Positions 1 through 7,397 of a DNA stretch of 9,200 nt are shown here, piece after piece. The notes below the pieces were generated by a model that saw nothing but the letters and a program-made list of their open reading frames with translations, had not been told where the DNA came from and did no database searches. The position numbers were made by a program, and so were the translations under genes. Position 1 is the stretch's first letter. Each line of letters starts with the position of its first letter. This stretch comes from Bordetella parapertussis (GTDB lineage Bacteria; Pseudomonadota; Gammaproteobacteria; Burkholderiales; Burkholderiaceae_C): contig CAMDJU010000101.1 of the NCBI GenBank assembly GCA_945900695.1, positions 1 through 9,200 on the forward strand, in the 5' to 3' direction.

Positions 1-2
1 GG

Positions 3-92
3 ATGACACTGCAAAAATTGAATGAACTTGGATGGAAAAGTGATTCAGGCTTGGGACGCTTATCAAGAGATTTAAATCTGACCCAAACCTGA
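3..92 (+). CDS. possible 3' end of an unidentified plus-strand gene (partial)
   Basis: An open frame enters from the left edge and stops at TGA 90-92. The 29 residues read from position 3 include the run LNELGWK and end in LNLTQT. The composition is more A/T-rich (TTA, AGA, AAT codons) than the genes to the right. The L-x-x-LGWK pattern is faintly like the C-terminal tail of GDP-fucose synthase or other NAD-dependent sugar epimerases, but the rest does not match and I do not assign a function. If real, it converges on the minus-strand LOG gene and their 3' ends overlap by 21 nt. It could equally be a chance open stretch or a gene remnant. Confidence 0.3.
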   Translation: MTLQKLNELGWKSDSGLGRLSRDLNLTQT

Positions 93-659
93 GCCAGGTG
101 TTTGCACGCCAGCCGCATGGGCCAAACCACTCAGCAAGCCATGCACATCGCTGCCGTGCTGAACCAGTTGTTGTTGTGGCACACCAATAAAACCGCGCTC
201 GGTGGCTTGCGATAAAAAACCGATTAAAACGTCGAAAAATCCTTCCACCGATAGCAAGCCGATGGGCTTGTGGTGGTATCCCAACTGCCGCCAGCTCCAG
301 ACCTCGAAAAACTCCTCCAGTGTGCCAATGCCCCCCGGAATGGCCAAAAAGGCATCGGCGCGCTCGGCCATCATTTGCTTGCGCTCATGCATGGTTTGAA
401 CCACATGCAACTCGTCGCATTCGTGCCGTGCGACCTCTTTGTCCACCAATGCCTGAGGAATCACACCCACCACCCGCCCACCGGCTTGTGCCGTGGCCTG
501 GGCCACCACGCCCATCAATCCGTTATTGCCCCCGCCGTAAATGAGCTGGCCTTGGTGTTGCCCAATCCAGCTGCCCACAGCTTGGGCGGCTTGGGCGTAA
601 GCAGGAGAGTCGCCCATGCGCGAGCCACAGTAAACACATAAAGAAAAAGAGGGTTTCAT
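72..659 (-). CDS. LOG family protein (TIGR00730-type), probable cytokinin riboside 5'-monophosphate phosphoribohydrolase
   Basis: A 195-residue soluble protein of the Rossmann-like LOG (Lonely Guy) family. Family members cleave nucleoside 5'-monophosphates such as AMP or cytokinin ribotides into the free base and ribose 5-phosphate. The N-terminal strand is followed by CVYCGSR (8-14), a glycine-rich YGGGNNGLMG (41-50), MHERK (90-94) and the diagnostic PGGIGTLEEFFE (108-119), whose glutamates form the active site. The length fits the usual 180-200 residues. The frame is open further upstream to 755, but the start at 659 is chosen because MKPSFSLCVYCGS is the normal N-terminus and the longer version would run far into the upstream gene. 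The start lies 22 nt after the RDD gene stop, so the gene is probably the last of the operon. The Shine-Dalgarno is weak. The bacterial substrate is not certain. Confidence 0.9.
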   Translation of the reverse strand: MKPSFSLCVYCGSRMGDSPAYAQAAQAVGSWIGQHQGQLIYGGGNNGLMGVVAQATAQAGGRVVGVIPQALVDKEVARHECDELHVVQTMHERKQMMAERADAFLAIPGGIGTLEEFFEVWSWRQLGYHHKPIGLLSVEGFFDVLIGFLSQATERGFIGVPQQQLVQHGSDVHGLLSGLAHAAGVQTPGSGLGQI

Positions 660-681
660 GGCTTTAAGGCCTTTGGGGTTG

Positions 682-1203
682 TCAGTCGGGAACGGGCTCA
701 TGGACCAGTTGCGTGCCCGCCCATGCATCGTGCCAGAACTGGCGCTGGGGAGCAAAGCGCGAGGACCAGGCCCAGATCATGACCCAGGCCACGCACACGG
801 CCAATGTCATCATCACCGGTAAATCGGCCAGCCAGGCCAAAAGAAGGGGGGGCGCAAACCACAGGCAAGAAAGCACAAAGCGTTTCAAAGCCAAGGTCTG
901 TGTCAAGGCCATGCCGTGTTGATCCAGCACCCGGATGCGCCAGGTTTTCATGGCCAAGGTTTGTCCCTTGTGCCAAAACCAAGTGAAGTAAAGCGCCAGC
1001 ACCAGCCCCACAAAAATTTGCAGCCCCAACCGATTGGCCAAGCCGTGTCGGCTTTGGCTCAAGGCACTGAACAGATACGCGGCAATGAAGATGACCCCAA
1101 AGAGCAGCATGCCTTCGTAGAGCCAGCAGGCCATGCGCCGAAACAAGGTGGGGGTGGGCAGGGGGGCGTCGGCCACCGCTGGCGCCAATGGCGCGGAGGT
1201 CAT
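682..1203 (-). CDS. RDD family integral membrane protein
   Basis: A 173-residue membrane protein. After a proline/alanine-rich N-terminus come FRRMACWLYEG (21-31), where the family normally has R...A...D and this copy has Glu in the acidic place, then hydrophobic segments at about 28-48, 60-78, 108-125 and 129-147. The conserved loop HKGQTLAMKTWRIRVLD (78-94) and the C-terminal APQRQFWHD (151-159) are typical of betaproteobacterial RDD proteins. The molecular role of these proteins is unclear; some distant members have been linked to ion transport. The start codon overlaps the stop of the DUF3106 gene in ATGA (1200-1203), which indicates translational coupling. The family assignment is firm, the function unknown. 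Confidence 0.88.
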   Translation of the reverse strand: MTSAPLAPAVADAPLPTPTLFRRMACWLYEGMLLFGVIFIAAYLFSALSQSRHGLANRLGLQIFVGLVLALYFTWFWHKGQTLAMKTWRIRVLDQHGMALTQTLALKRFVLSCLWFAPPLLLAWLADLPVMMTLAVCVAWVMIWAWSSRFAPQRQFWHDAWAGTQLVHEPVPD

Positions 1204-1874
1204 TCGCTTTGGGTGGACGAGCTGGGTGCAGCAGCCGCTTGCGCCGGTTGGGGCAGCAGCGTGGCTGGGTCCAGCATGTCGATGTCGATTTTGGGGCCGG
1301 TCAGGTTGGGTGCTTTGACCGCCGGTGACGCTGCGAGCTTGTGCGAGGCCACTTTTTTGACCGCCGTGGCGGCTCCCACGGTGGACGCGGGTGAGGTGGC
1401 TGCGAGTTTGGATTTTTCTTCAGCGCTCAGGGACTGGTAGGCCTCCCACTTGGCGCGCTTGTGATCGACAGAGTGTTGTGTGCTTTCGCCAAAATTCAAG
1501 CGGGCCTGTGCACGCTGCTGGGGGCTGAGTTGGGCCCACTCTTGCACACGGGCGTGGATTTTGTTTTGCTCCTCAGGGGGCAAGCTGCCAAAATTTTTGG
1601 CCATGGCCAGCCATTTGCGTTTTTGAGCAACGCTGATGGTTTGCCACTGGGGCTTGAGCGGCGCCAAGGCTTGTTGTTCGGAGAGGCTCAGATCAGACCA
1701 GTGGGGGCGCGTTTGGGTCCCATGCGTCGATGGGGCCGCAGCCTGCGCCTTGGAGTTGCTGTCCGGTGTGCTTGGGGTGGCCGCAGCTCCTTGCGCCCAT
1801 GCGCCCATCGCCCAGGCGCATACACCAGCCGCCAACATGGGCTTGATCGATTGGGGCAGGAGGAAAGGGTGCAT
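1200..1874 (-). CDS. exported DUF3106 domain protein
   Basis: A 224-residue protein with a Sec signal peptide: a hydrophobic stretch at about 12-25 and a likely cleavage after AWA at 25-27. A low-complexity Ala/Ser/Pro/Thr linker follows to about 57, then the DUF3106 core at about 58-158, then an Ala/Pro/Lys-rich tail. The core is helical and carries four similar motifs: LSEQQ (64-68), LPPEEQ (98-103), LSPQQR (116-121) and LSAEE (149-153), with conserved tryptophans at 59, 77, 88, 113 and 143. The motif recalls the LTxxQ signature of periplasmic CpxP/Spy/CnrX-type proteins; that link is inference. No function is established. The start lies 4 nt after the DUF3619 stop and has no good ribosome binding site, so translation probably depends on the upstream gene. 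The gene ends in an ATGA overlap with the RDD gene. Confidence 0.87.
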   Translation of the reverse strand: MHPFLLPQSIKPMLAAGVCAWAMGAWAQGAAATPSTPDSNSKAQAAAPSTHGTQTRPHWSDLSLSEQQALAPLKPQWQTISVAQKRKWLAMAKNFGSLPPEEQNKIHARVQEWAQLSPQQRAQARLNFGESTQHSVDHKRAKWEAYQSLSAEEKSKLAATSPASTVGAATAVKKVASHKLAASPAVKAPNLTGPKIDIDMLDPATLLPQPAQAAAAPSSSTQSE

Positions 1875-1878
1875 CGTA

Positions 1879-2307
1879 TTAATCAGTATTCTCTGTGACA
1901 GGCAGCTTTAAAAAATGCACAAAGCCTGGGTCGGTGTAGGCCGTGGGTGGCAAGTCATCGGTCAACAAAGCGGCATCCACCTCGGCGACTTCATTGGCCC
2001 GGAATTCGTCGAGCACCATGTTGATGGTGAGCAAACCCACGACCAATAAGACCATGGGAAACAAACTGGCCAGGGGGGTCCAGCCCTTCCACGGTGCGCC
2101 CAAAGTCAGGGTTCCGTCACCCATTTGCTGCACTTGAGGCCGAGTGGCCAAGACGGCTGATACCCGTCGTGCAGCGATGGCACGCATGCGGCCCGCGCGC
2201 AGCCGTTCTTGCACTTCATAAGGCAATTGTTCTAAATTGGCCGACAGGGCACGCGCCACGAGTTGGCCAAATTGGTCTTCGGTTTTGAGGGTTGTGCTGG
2301 GCTTCAT
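1879..2307 (-). CDS. DUF3619 family single-pass membrane protein; candidate anti-sigma factor
   Basis: A 142-residue protein. The N-terminal 75 residues are soluble, helical and rich in Arg (30-49). One transmembrane helix spans about 78-98, and an acidic C-terminal part carries the conserved run TDDLPPTAYTDPGF (116-129). The positive-inside rule puts the N-terminus in the cytoplasm and the C-terminal 44 residues in the periplasm. The pattern is characteristic of DUF3619, a betaproteobacterial family without known function. The start overlaps the stop of the sigma factor gene in ATGA (2304-2307). A small single-pass protein coupled to a sigma gene is the usual layout of an anti-sigma factor, so I infer that role. 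No zinc-binding anti-sigma motif (HxxxCxxC) is present. Confidence 0.85.
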   Translation of the reverse strand: MKPSTTLKTEDQFGQLVARALSANLEQLPYEVQERLRAGRMRAIAARRVSAVLATRPQVQQMGDGTLTLGAPWKGWTPLASLFPMVLLVVGLLTINMVLDEFRANEVAEVDAALLTDDLPPTAYTDPGFVHFLKLPVTENTD

Positions 2308-2936
2308 GGCTTTGATTTCTTGGATTTCAGGGCGCTGGCAAGGGCTTGGATGGCTCTAAAGCAATGGGTTTTAACACTTCCTTCTGAACACCCCATGGCT
2401 GAAGCGGTTTCGGCAATGTCTAGCTCCTCCCAGTAACGCAGCAGGAAGGCTTCACGTTGACGTGGGGGCAATTTTTCAATTTCGGCTTCAATTTCAGCCA
2501 TGGTTTGGCTCTGCATCAAGCTTTGTTCGGCGCTTTGTTGCCAGCCATCGGTGTTGGCCGCGCCCAAGACTTCGAGCAGGTCAAAACCATCGTCATCGGC
2601 ATCGCCCTGCGCATCACTGAAATTGATGAACATGGATTGGCGGGTTTTGCGCCGCCGAAACCAATCCAAGGTGCAATTGGAGAGGATGCGCTGAAACAGC
2701 AGTGGCAACTCATCGGGTGGTTTGTCGCCATAGTGCTCGGCCAGCTTCATCATGCTGTCTTGCACGATGTCCAGTGCCGCCTCTTCGTCCCGCACGTGAT
2801 AGAGCGATCGCTTGAAAGCACGTTTTTCCACGCTTTGTAGAAAAAGGGAAAGTTCGCGTTCGGTGGCCAATTTGCGTGAAGTGATCCGCTGTGACTTCAA
2901 CACCCCAAAGGCGTCGAAGATGAAAGTGCGCTGCAT
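2304..2936 (-). CDS. RNA polymerase sigma factor, ECF-like sigma-70 family
   Basis: Up to 210 residues. Sigma region 2 is seen at about 35-97 (RDEEAALDIVQDSMMKLAEHY, then FQRILSNCTLDWFRRRK), followed by an acidic linker (107-123), with region 3 missing. Region 4 lies at about 150-204, with LPPRQREAFLLRYWEELDIAE and a helix-turn-helix at about 172-195. This two-domain layout is that of ECF sigma factors. It heads the minus-strand operon and probably controls it or an envelope-related regulon. The start is uncertain: ATG 2936 gives the longest frame, but no Shine-Dalgarno precedes it and a probable -10 element overlaps it. The family-like N-terminus (ATERELSLFLQSVEKRAFKRS) would fit a TTG start at 2870, giving 188 residues. 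Confidence 0.9.
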   Translation of the reverse strand: MQRTFIFDAFGVLKSQRITSRKLATERELSLFLQSVEKRAFKRSLYHVRDEEAALDIVQDSMMKLAEHYGDKPPDELPLLFQRILSNCTLDWFRRRKTRQSMFINFSDAQGDADDDGFDLLEVLGAANTDGWQQSAEQSLMQSQTMAEIEAEIEKLPPRQREAFLLRYWEELDIAETASAMGCSEGSVKTHCFRAIQALASALKSKKSKP

Positions 2937-2943
2937 TATGGCA
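2935..2943 (-). promoter_or_regulatory. possible extended -10 promoter of the sigma factor operon
   Basis: On the minus strand the bases read TGC-CATAAT, an extended -10 element. TTGAAC lies upstream (2956-2961) with a short 15-nt spacer. Transcription would begin near 2928, inside the longest version of the sigma gene. This is a pattern match only. Confidence 0.4.
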
Positions 2944-2989
2944 TCGACAAATTAAGTTCAAAGGCCGTCACAGCAGGGCCTTGTTTTGG

Positions 2990-2998
2990 TGCGATAAT
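2990..2998 (+). promoter_or_regulatory. probable extended -10 promoter of ilvB
   Basis: TGC-GATAAT is a good extended -10 element; there is no clear -35 hexamer at 16-18 nt upstream. The predicted start is about 3005, which would leave an untranslated leader of about 138 nt before ilvB. It is divergent from the sigma gene promoter, about 55 bp away. Confidence 0.5.
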
Positions 2999-3074
2999 CG
3001 CGCCTCAATTTTGGCAAACGGGTCTGGATTCGGCGTCATTGAGACGGCCCATGGTCCACGGCCCTAAGTCTTGA

Positions 3075-3096
3075 CACCGCCCCACAAGGGCTGGTG
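3075..3096 (+). other. hairpin in the ilvB 5' leader
   Basis: CACCGCCC (3075-3082) pairs with GGGC (3088-3091) and GGTG (3093-3096), with one bulged T (3092) and a 5-nt loop. No U-run follows, so it is not an intrinsic terminator. The rest of the 206-nt intergenic region shows only the promoters and the ilvB ribosome binding site AAAGG (3132-3136). I found no convincing Ile/Val/Leu-rich leader peptide here. Confidence 0.35.
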
Positions 3097-3142
3097 AAGA
3101 GGCACCCAAGGTTTTTCGTTTTCGAAGACTGAAAGGTTCATC

Positions 3143-4918
3143 ATGGAAATTTCTAAAGCAGAAATCGCTTCTGCCTCTGCCGCCACGCTTGCCGCCCCTC
3201 AAGAATTGATGGGCGCCGAAATCATGGTCAAAGCCTTGCAAGCTGAAGGGGTCAAGTACCTCTGGGGCTACCCGGGGGGGGCCGTTCTCTATATTTACGA
3301 CGCGCTTTACAAGCAAAACACCATTGAGCATGTCTTGGTTCGCCATGAGCAAGCAGCCGTGCACGCCGCCGATGGCTATGCGCGTGCCACCGGCGAGGTG
3401 GGTGTGGCCTTGGTCACATCGGGCCCTGGCGTGACCAATGCCGTGACGGGTATAGCCACAGCTTATATGGACAGCATCCCGTTGGTGGTGCTGACGGGTC
3501 AAGTGCCCACCCATGCGATTGGCTTGGATGCCTTTCAAGAGTGCGATACCGTGGGCATCACCCGACCCATCGTCAAACACAATTTTTTGGTCAAAGATGT
3601 GGCCGATTTGGCTCTGACGATCAAAAAGGCTTTTCACATTGCCCGCTCGGGTCGCCCCGGCCCGGTGGTGGTGGACATACCCAAAGATGTGTCCTTCAAA
3701 AAGATCTCCTACAGCGGCTACCCAGATGATGTGACCATGCGCTCTTACAACCCTGTGCGCAAAGGGCATTCGGGCCAAATTCGCAAGGCTTTGGGCCTGT
3801 TGATGGGAGCCAAACGGCCTTACATCTACACCGGCGGTGGTGTGCTGCTGAGCAATGCGTCAGACGAGGTGCGCGCCCTGGTCAACATGATTGGCGCGCC
3901 TTGCACCAGCACCTTGATGGGTTTGGGTGCCATCCCGGCCAGTGACCCCAAGTTCTTGGGCATGCTGGGCATGCACGGCACCATTGAGGCCAACAACGCC
4001 ATGCAGCACTGTGACGTGCTCATCGCCATTGGTGCCCGTTTTGACGACCGGGTGATTGGCAACCCCAAGCACTTCGCCCAAAACGAGCGCAAGATCGTCC
4101 ACATCGACATCGATCCATCCAGCATCTCCAAGCGCGTCAAGGTGGATGTGCCCATTGTGGGTGACGTCAAAGATGTGTTGACCGAGCTGATGAACCTCAT
4201 CACCGAGTCCAAAGCCAAGATGGACACCAAGGCCTTGGCCGATTGGTGGGCCACGGTCGAGGGGTGGCGCTCGCGCAAGTGCTTGAACTACGACCAGGGA
4301 AGTCAAGATGTGATCAAGCCCCAGTATGTGGTTGAAACCTTGTGGAACATGACCAAGGACGTGGACGCCTACGTCACTTCCGATGTGGGACAGCACCAAA
4401 TGTGGGCCGCTCAGTATTACCGCTTTGATCAACCCCGGCGTTGGATCAACTCAGGCGGACTGGGCACCATGGGTGTGGGGATCCCCTATGCCATGGGCAT
4501 CAAATTGGCCAAGCCCGAGAGTGAGGTGTACTGCATCACCGGCGAAGGCTCGGTGCAGATGTGCATCCAAGAGTTGTCGACTTGCTTGCAGTACAACACC
4601 CCGATCAAGATCATCGCCTTGAACAACCGCTACCTTGGCATGGTGCGCCAATGGCAAGAGATCGAGTATTCGGGGCGTTACAGCCACAGCTACATGGACG
4701 CCTTGCCCAATTTTGTCAAGCTGGCAGAGTCATATGGTCATGTGGGCATGCTGATCGAGCGCCCACAAGATGTGGAAGGCGCTTTGATCGAAGCGCGCAA
4801 ACTCAAAGATCGCACGGTATTCATGGACTTTCGCACCGATCCGACTGAAAACGTGTTTCCCATGGTCCAAGCCGGCAAAGGCATCACTGAAATGCTGCTG
4901 GGCAGCGAGGACTTATAA
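3143..4918 (+). CDS. ilvB: acetolactate (acetohydroxyacid) synthase large, catalytic subunit
   Basis: A 591-residue thiamine diphosphate enzyme. It condenses pyruvate with a second pyruvate or with 2-oxobutyrate to give acetolactate or acetohydroxybutyrate, the first common step of branched-chain amino acid synthesis. The N-terminal ThDP domain shows GYPGGAVLYIYDAL (42-55), catalytic Glu69 in VRHEQAAVHAADGYARATG, and SGPGVTNAVTGIATAYMDSIP (93-113). The central FAD-binding domain includes GARFDDRVIGNP (297-308). The C-terminal domain carries GEGSVQMCIQEL (467-478) with NN at 494-495; the usual GDG is GEG here, as I recall for Burkholderiales enzymes. ATG 3143 is preceded by AAAGG at 6-nt spacing. 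It works with the regulatory subunit encoded next. The first 23 residues form a variable extension before ELMGAEIMVKAL. Some annotations use ilvI or ilvG for this gene. Confidence 0.97.
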   Translation: MEISKAEIASASAATLAAPQELMGAEIMVKALQAEGVKYLWGYPGGAVLYIYDALYKQNTIEHVLVRHEQAAVHAADGYARATGEVGVALVTSGPGVTNAVTGIATAYMDSIPLVVLTGQVPTHAIGLDAFQECDTVGITRPIVKHNFLVKDVADLALTIKKAFHIARSGRPGPVVVDIPKDVSFKKISYSGYPDDVTMRSYNPVRKGHSGQIRKALGLLMGAKRPYIYTGGGVLLSNASDEVRALVNMIGAPCTSTLMGLGAIPASDPKFLGMLGMHGTIEANNAMQHCDVLIAIGARFDDRVIGNPKHFAQNERKIVHIDIDPSSISKRVKVDVPIVGDVKDVLTELMNLITESKAKMDTKALADWWATVEGWRSRKCLNYDQGSQDVIKPQYVVETLWNMTKDVDAYVTSDVGQHQMWAAQYYRFDQPRRWINSGGLGTMGVGIPYAMGIKLAKPESEVYCITGEGSVQMCIQELSTCLQYNTPIKIIALNNRYLGMVRQWQEIEYSGRYSHSYMDALPNFVKLAESYGHVGMLIERPQDVEGALIEARKLKDRTVFMDFRTDPTENVFPMVQAGKGITEMLLGSEDL

Positions 4919-4934
4919 GGCTGCGCAGATTAAC

Positions 4935-4957
4935 GGGCCTGGATCAAACCCAGGCCC
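4935..4957 (+). other. hairpin in the ilvB-ilvH spacer
   Basis: GGGCCTGG (4935-4942) pairs perfectly with CCAGGCCC (4950-4957) around a 7-nt loop. The following sequence is ATTCCCTT, without a U-run, so it is unlikely to be a full intrinsic terminator. It may be an RNA stability or processing element that sets the ratio of the two subunits. The rest of the 162-nt spacer holds only the ilvH ribosome binding site (AGAGGA, 5069-5074). Confidence 0.5.
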
Positions 4958-5080
4958 ATTCCCTTCAACCCCGAGAAGAATCTATTGCCCGCCAAATTTG
5001 CCGGTTACCGCTGGCAGACGAGGGCGGTGACACCGAACACACACGAGTGCCACGGCGTCTGAGCGAAAAGAGGAATCCCC

Positions 5081-6633
<1,553 letters not shown>

Positions 6634-6650
6634 GCGTTTGAGCGTTCAAT

Positions 6651-6692
6651 GCACAAAGGCCACTGGGGTGGCCTTTGTGCTTGTGTCTTTTT
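6651..6692 (+). terminator. intrinsic terminator after ilvC
   Basis: GCACAAAGGCCAC (6651-6663) pairs perfectly with GTGGCCTTTGTGC (6668-6680) in a 13-bp stem with a 4-nt loop, followed by a T-rich tract TTGTGTCTTTTT (6681-6692). It lies 18 nt after the ilvC stop and separates the ilv block from psd-pssA. The U-run is interrupted, so some read-through is possible. Confidence 0.88.
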
Positions 6693-6704
6693 CAACGATA
6701 CACT
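6675..6704 (+). promoter_or_regulatory. possible psd promoter
   Basis: TACACT (6699-6704) has TTGTGC (6675-6680) 18 nt upstream; the -35-like hexamer lies in the 3' arm of the ilvC terminator. The predicted start would be about 6711, the first base of the psd ATG. The -35 match is weak (3 of 6). Confidence 0.3.
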
Positions 6705-6710
6705 GAGACC

Positions 6711-7370
6711 ATGTCTTCCAACTCCTACCCCCATCCCATCTTGGCACGCGAGGGCTGGCCTTTTATCCTGTTGGCCTTGGCGCTTGCCATTGGGGTTCAT
6801 GCCACGGCCGGCTGGGCCTGGGCTTTGCCATTTGATGTGGTGTTGGTCTTTGTTGTTCAGTTTTTTCGCGATCCTGCGCGGGCCATTCCCGATCTGCCCA
6901 ATGCCGTGCTGTCGCCGGCGGATGGCCGCATCGTCAAAATAGAAAAAACATTTGACCCTTTTGCCCAGCGCGATGCCATTTTGGTCAGTGTGTTCATGAA
7001 TGTCTTTAATGTGCACAGCAACCGCTCCAGCGTGAACGGTGTGGTGCGCAGCGTTAGCTACTTTCCCGGCTTGTTTGTGAATGCGGATTTGGACAAGGCC
7101 TCCACCCAAAATGAGCGCAATGCCGTTGTGATTGATGCCCAAATTGGCGCCGCCCAGCACACCATCACATTGGTTCAAGTGGCGGGTTTGATCGCGCGGC
7201 GCATCCTGTGCTACGTCCAAGCTGGCCACACCCTGCAAAAAGGTGAGCGCTATGGCTTTATTCGTTTTGGCTCGCGCGTGGATGTGTATTTGCCGCTGAG
7301 CGCTCAAGTCTTGGTGGCTCCGGGTGACAAGGTCTCGGCCACCTTGACCCCGCTGGCCACGGTGGGCTGA
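6711..7370 (+). CDS. psd: phosphatidylserine decarboxylase proenzyme, short (PSD-A) type
   Basis: A 219-residue pyruvoyl-dependent enzyme at the inner membrane that converts phosphatidylserine to phosphatidylethanolamine. Two hydrophobic segments at about 17-34 and 36-51 anchor it. The motifs are [10 protein letters not shown] (51-60), LSPADGRIV (67-75), [13 protein letters not shown] (93-105, with His102) and [11 protein letters not shown] (185-195). Self-cleavage between Gly187 and Ser188 should create the pyruvoyl group at the start of the alpha chain. The short length and FGS motif place it in the PSD-A type rather than the E. coli LGST type. The start at 6711 gives the expected hydrophobic N-terminus; only a weak GAGA precedes it. 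It is followed by pssA 27 nt later, the enzyme that supplies its substrate. Confidence 0.95.
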   Translation: MSSNSYPHPILAREGWPFILLALALAIGVHATAGWAWALPFDVVLVFVVQFFRDPARAIPDLPNAVLSPADGRIVKIEKTFDPFAQRDAILVSVFMNVFNVHSNRSSVNGVVRSVSYFPGLFVNADLDKASTQNERNAVVIDAQIGAAQHTITLVQVAGLIARRILCYVQAGHTLQKGERYGFIRFGSRVDVYLPLSAQVLVAPGDKVSATLTPLATVG

Positions 7371-7397
7371 TCGGCTTGCGAGCCCGATGAATTCCGC

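Noticed and set aside
3046..3064. GGCCC repeat flanking CATGGTCCA as an operator or terminator
   Set aside because: The GGCC arms are self-complementary and the central part does not extend a stable stem; no relation to a promoter is seen.
3011..3067. TTG-started 18-codon frame in the ilvB leader
   Set aside because: Besides the start codon it has only one Val and one Ile codon, and no ribosome binding site.
3051..3074. Short ATG frame (7 codons) in the ilvB leader as an attenuator peptide
   Set aside because: It encodes MVHGPKS with a single Val codon, has no ribosome binding site and no terminator after it.
3071..3076. Perfect TTGACA as a -35 box for ilvB
   Set aside because: No -10-like hexamer occurs 15-19 nt downstream; the bases are part of the hairpin region.
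3274..3281. Run of eight G in ilvB as a phase-variation tract
   Set aside because: It encodes part of the conserved PGGA motif, the frame is intact, and phase variation of an essential biosynthetic gene is unlikely.
3005..3778. Long minus-strand open frame opposite the start of ilvB, and similar ones opposite ilvC/psd (6507-7307), ilvH/ilvC (5461-6201) and leuA (8347-9195)
   Set aside because: They are antisense to clearly recognisable genes, are rich in His, Gly, Val and Asp as expected of shadows, and show no family motif.
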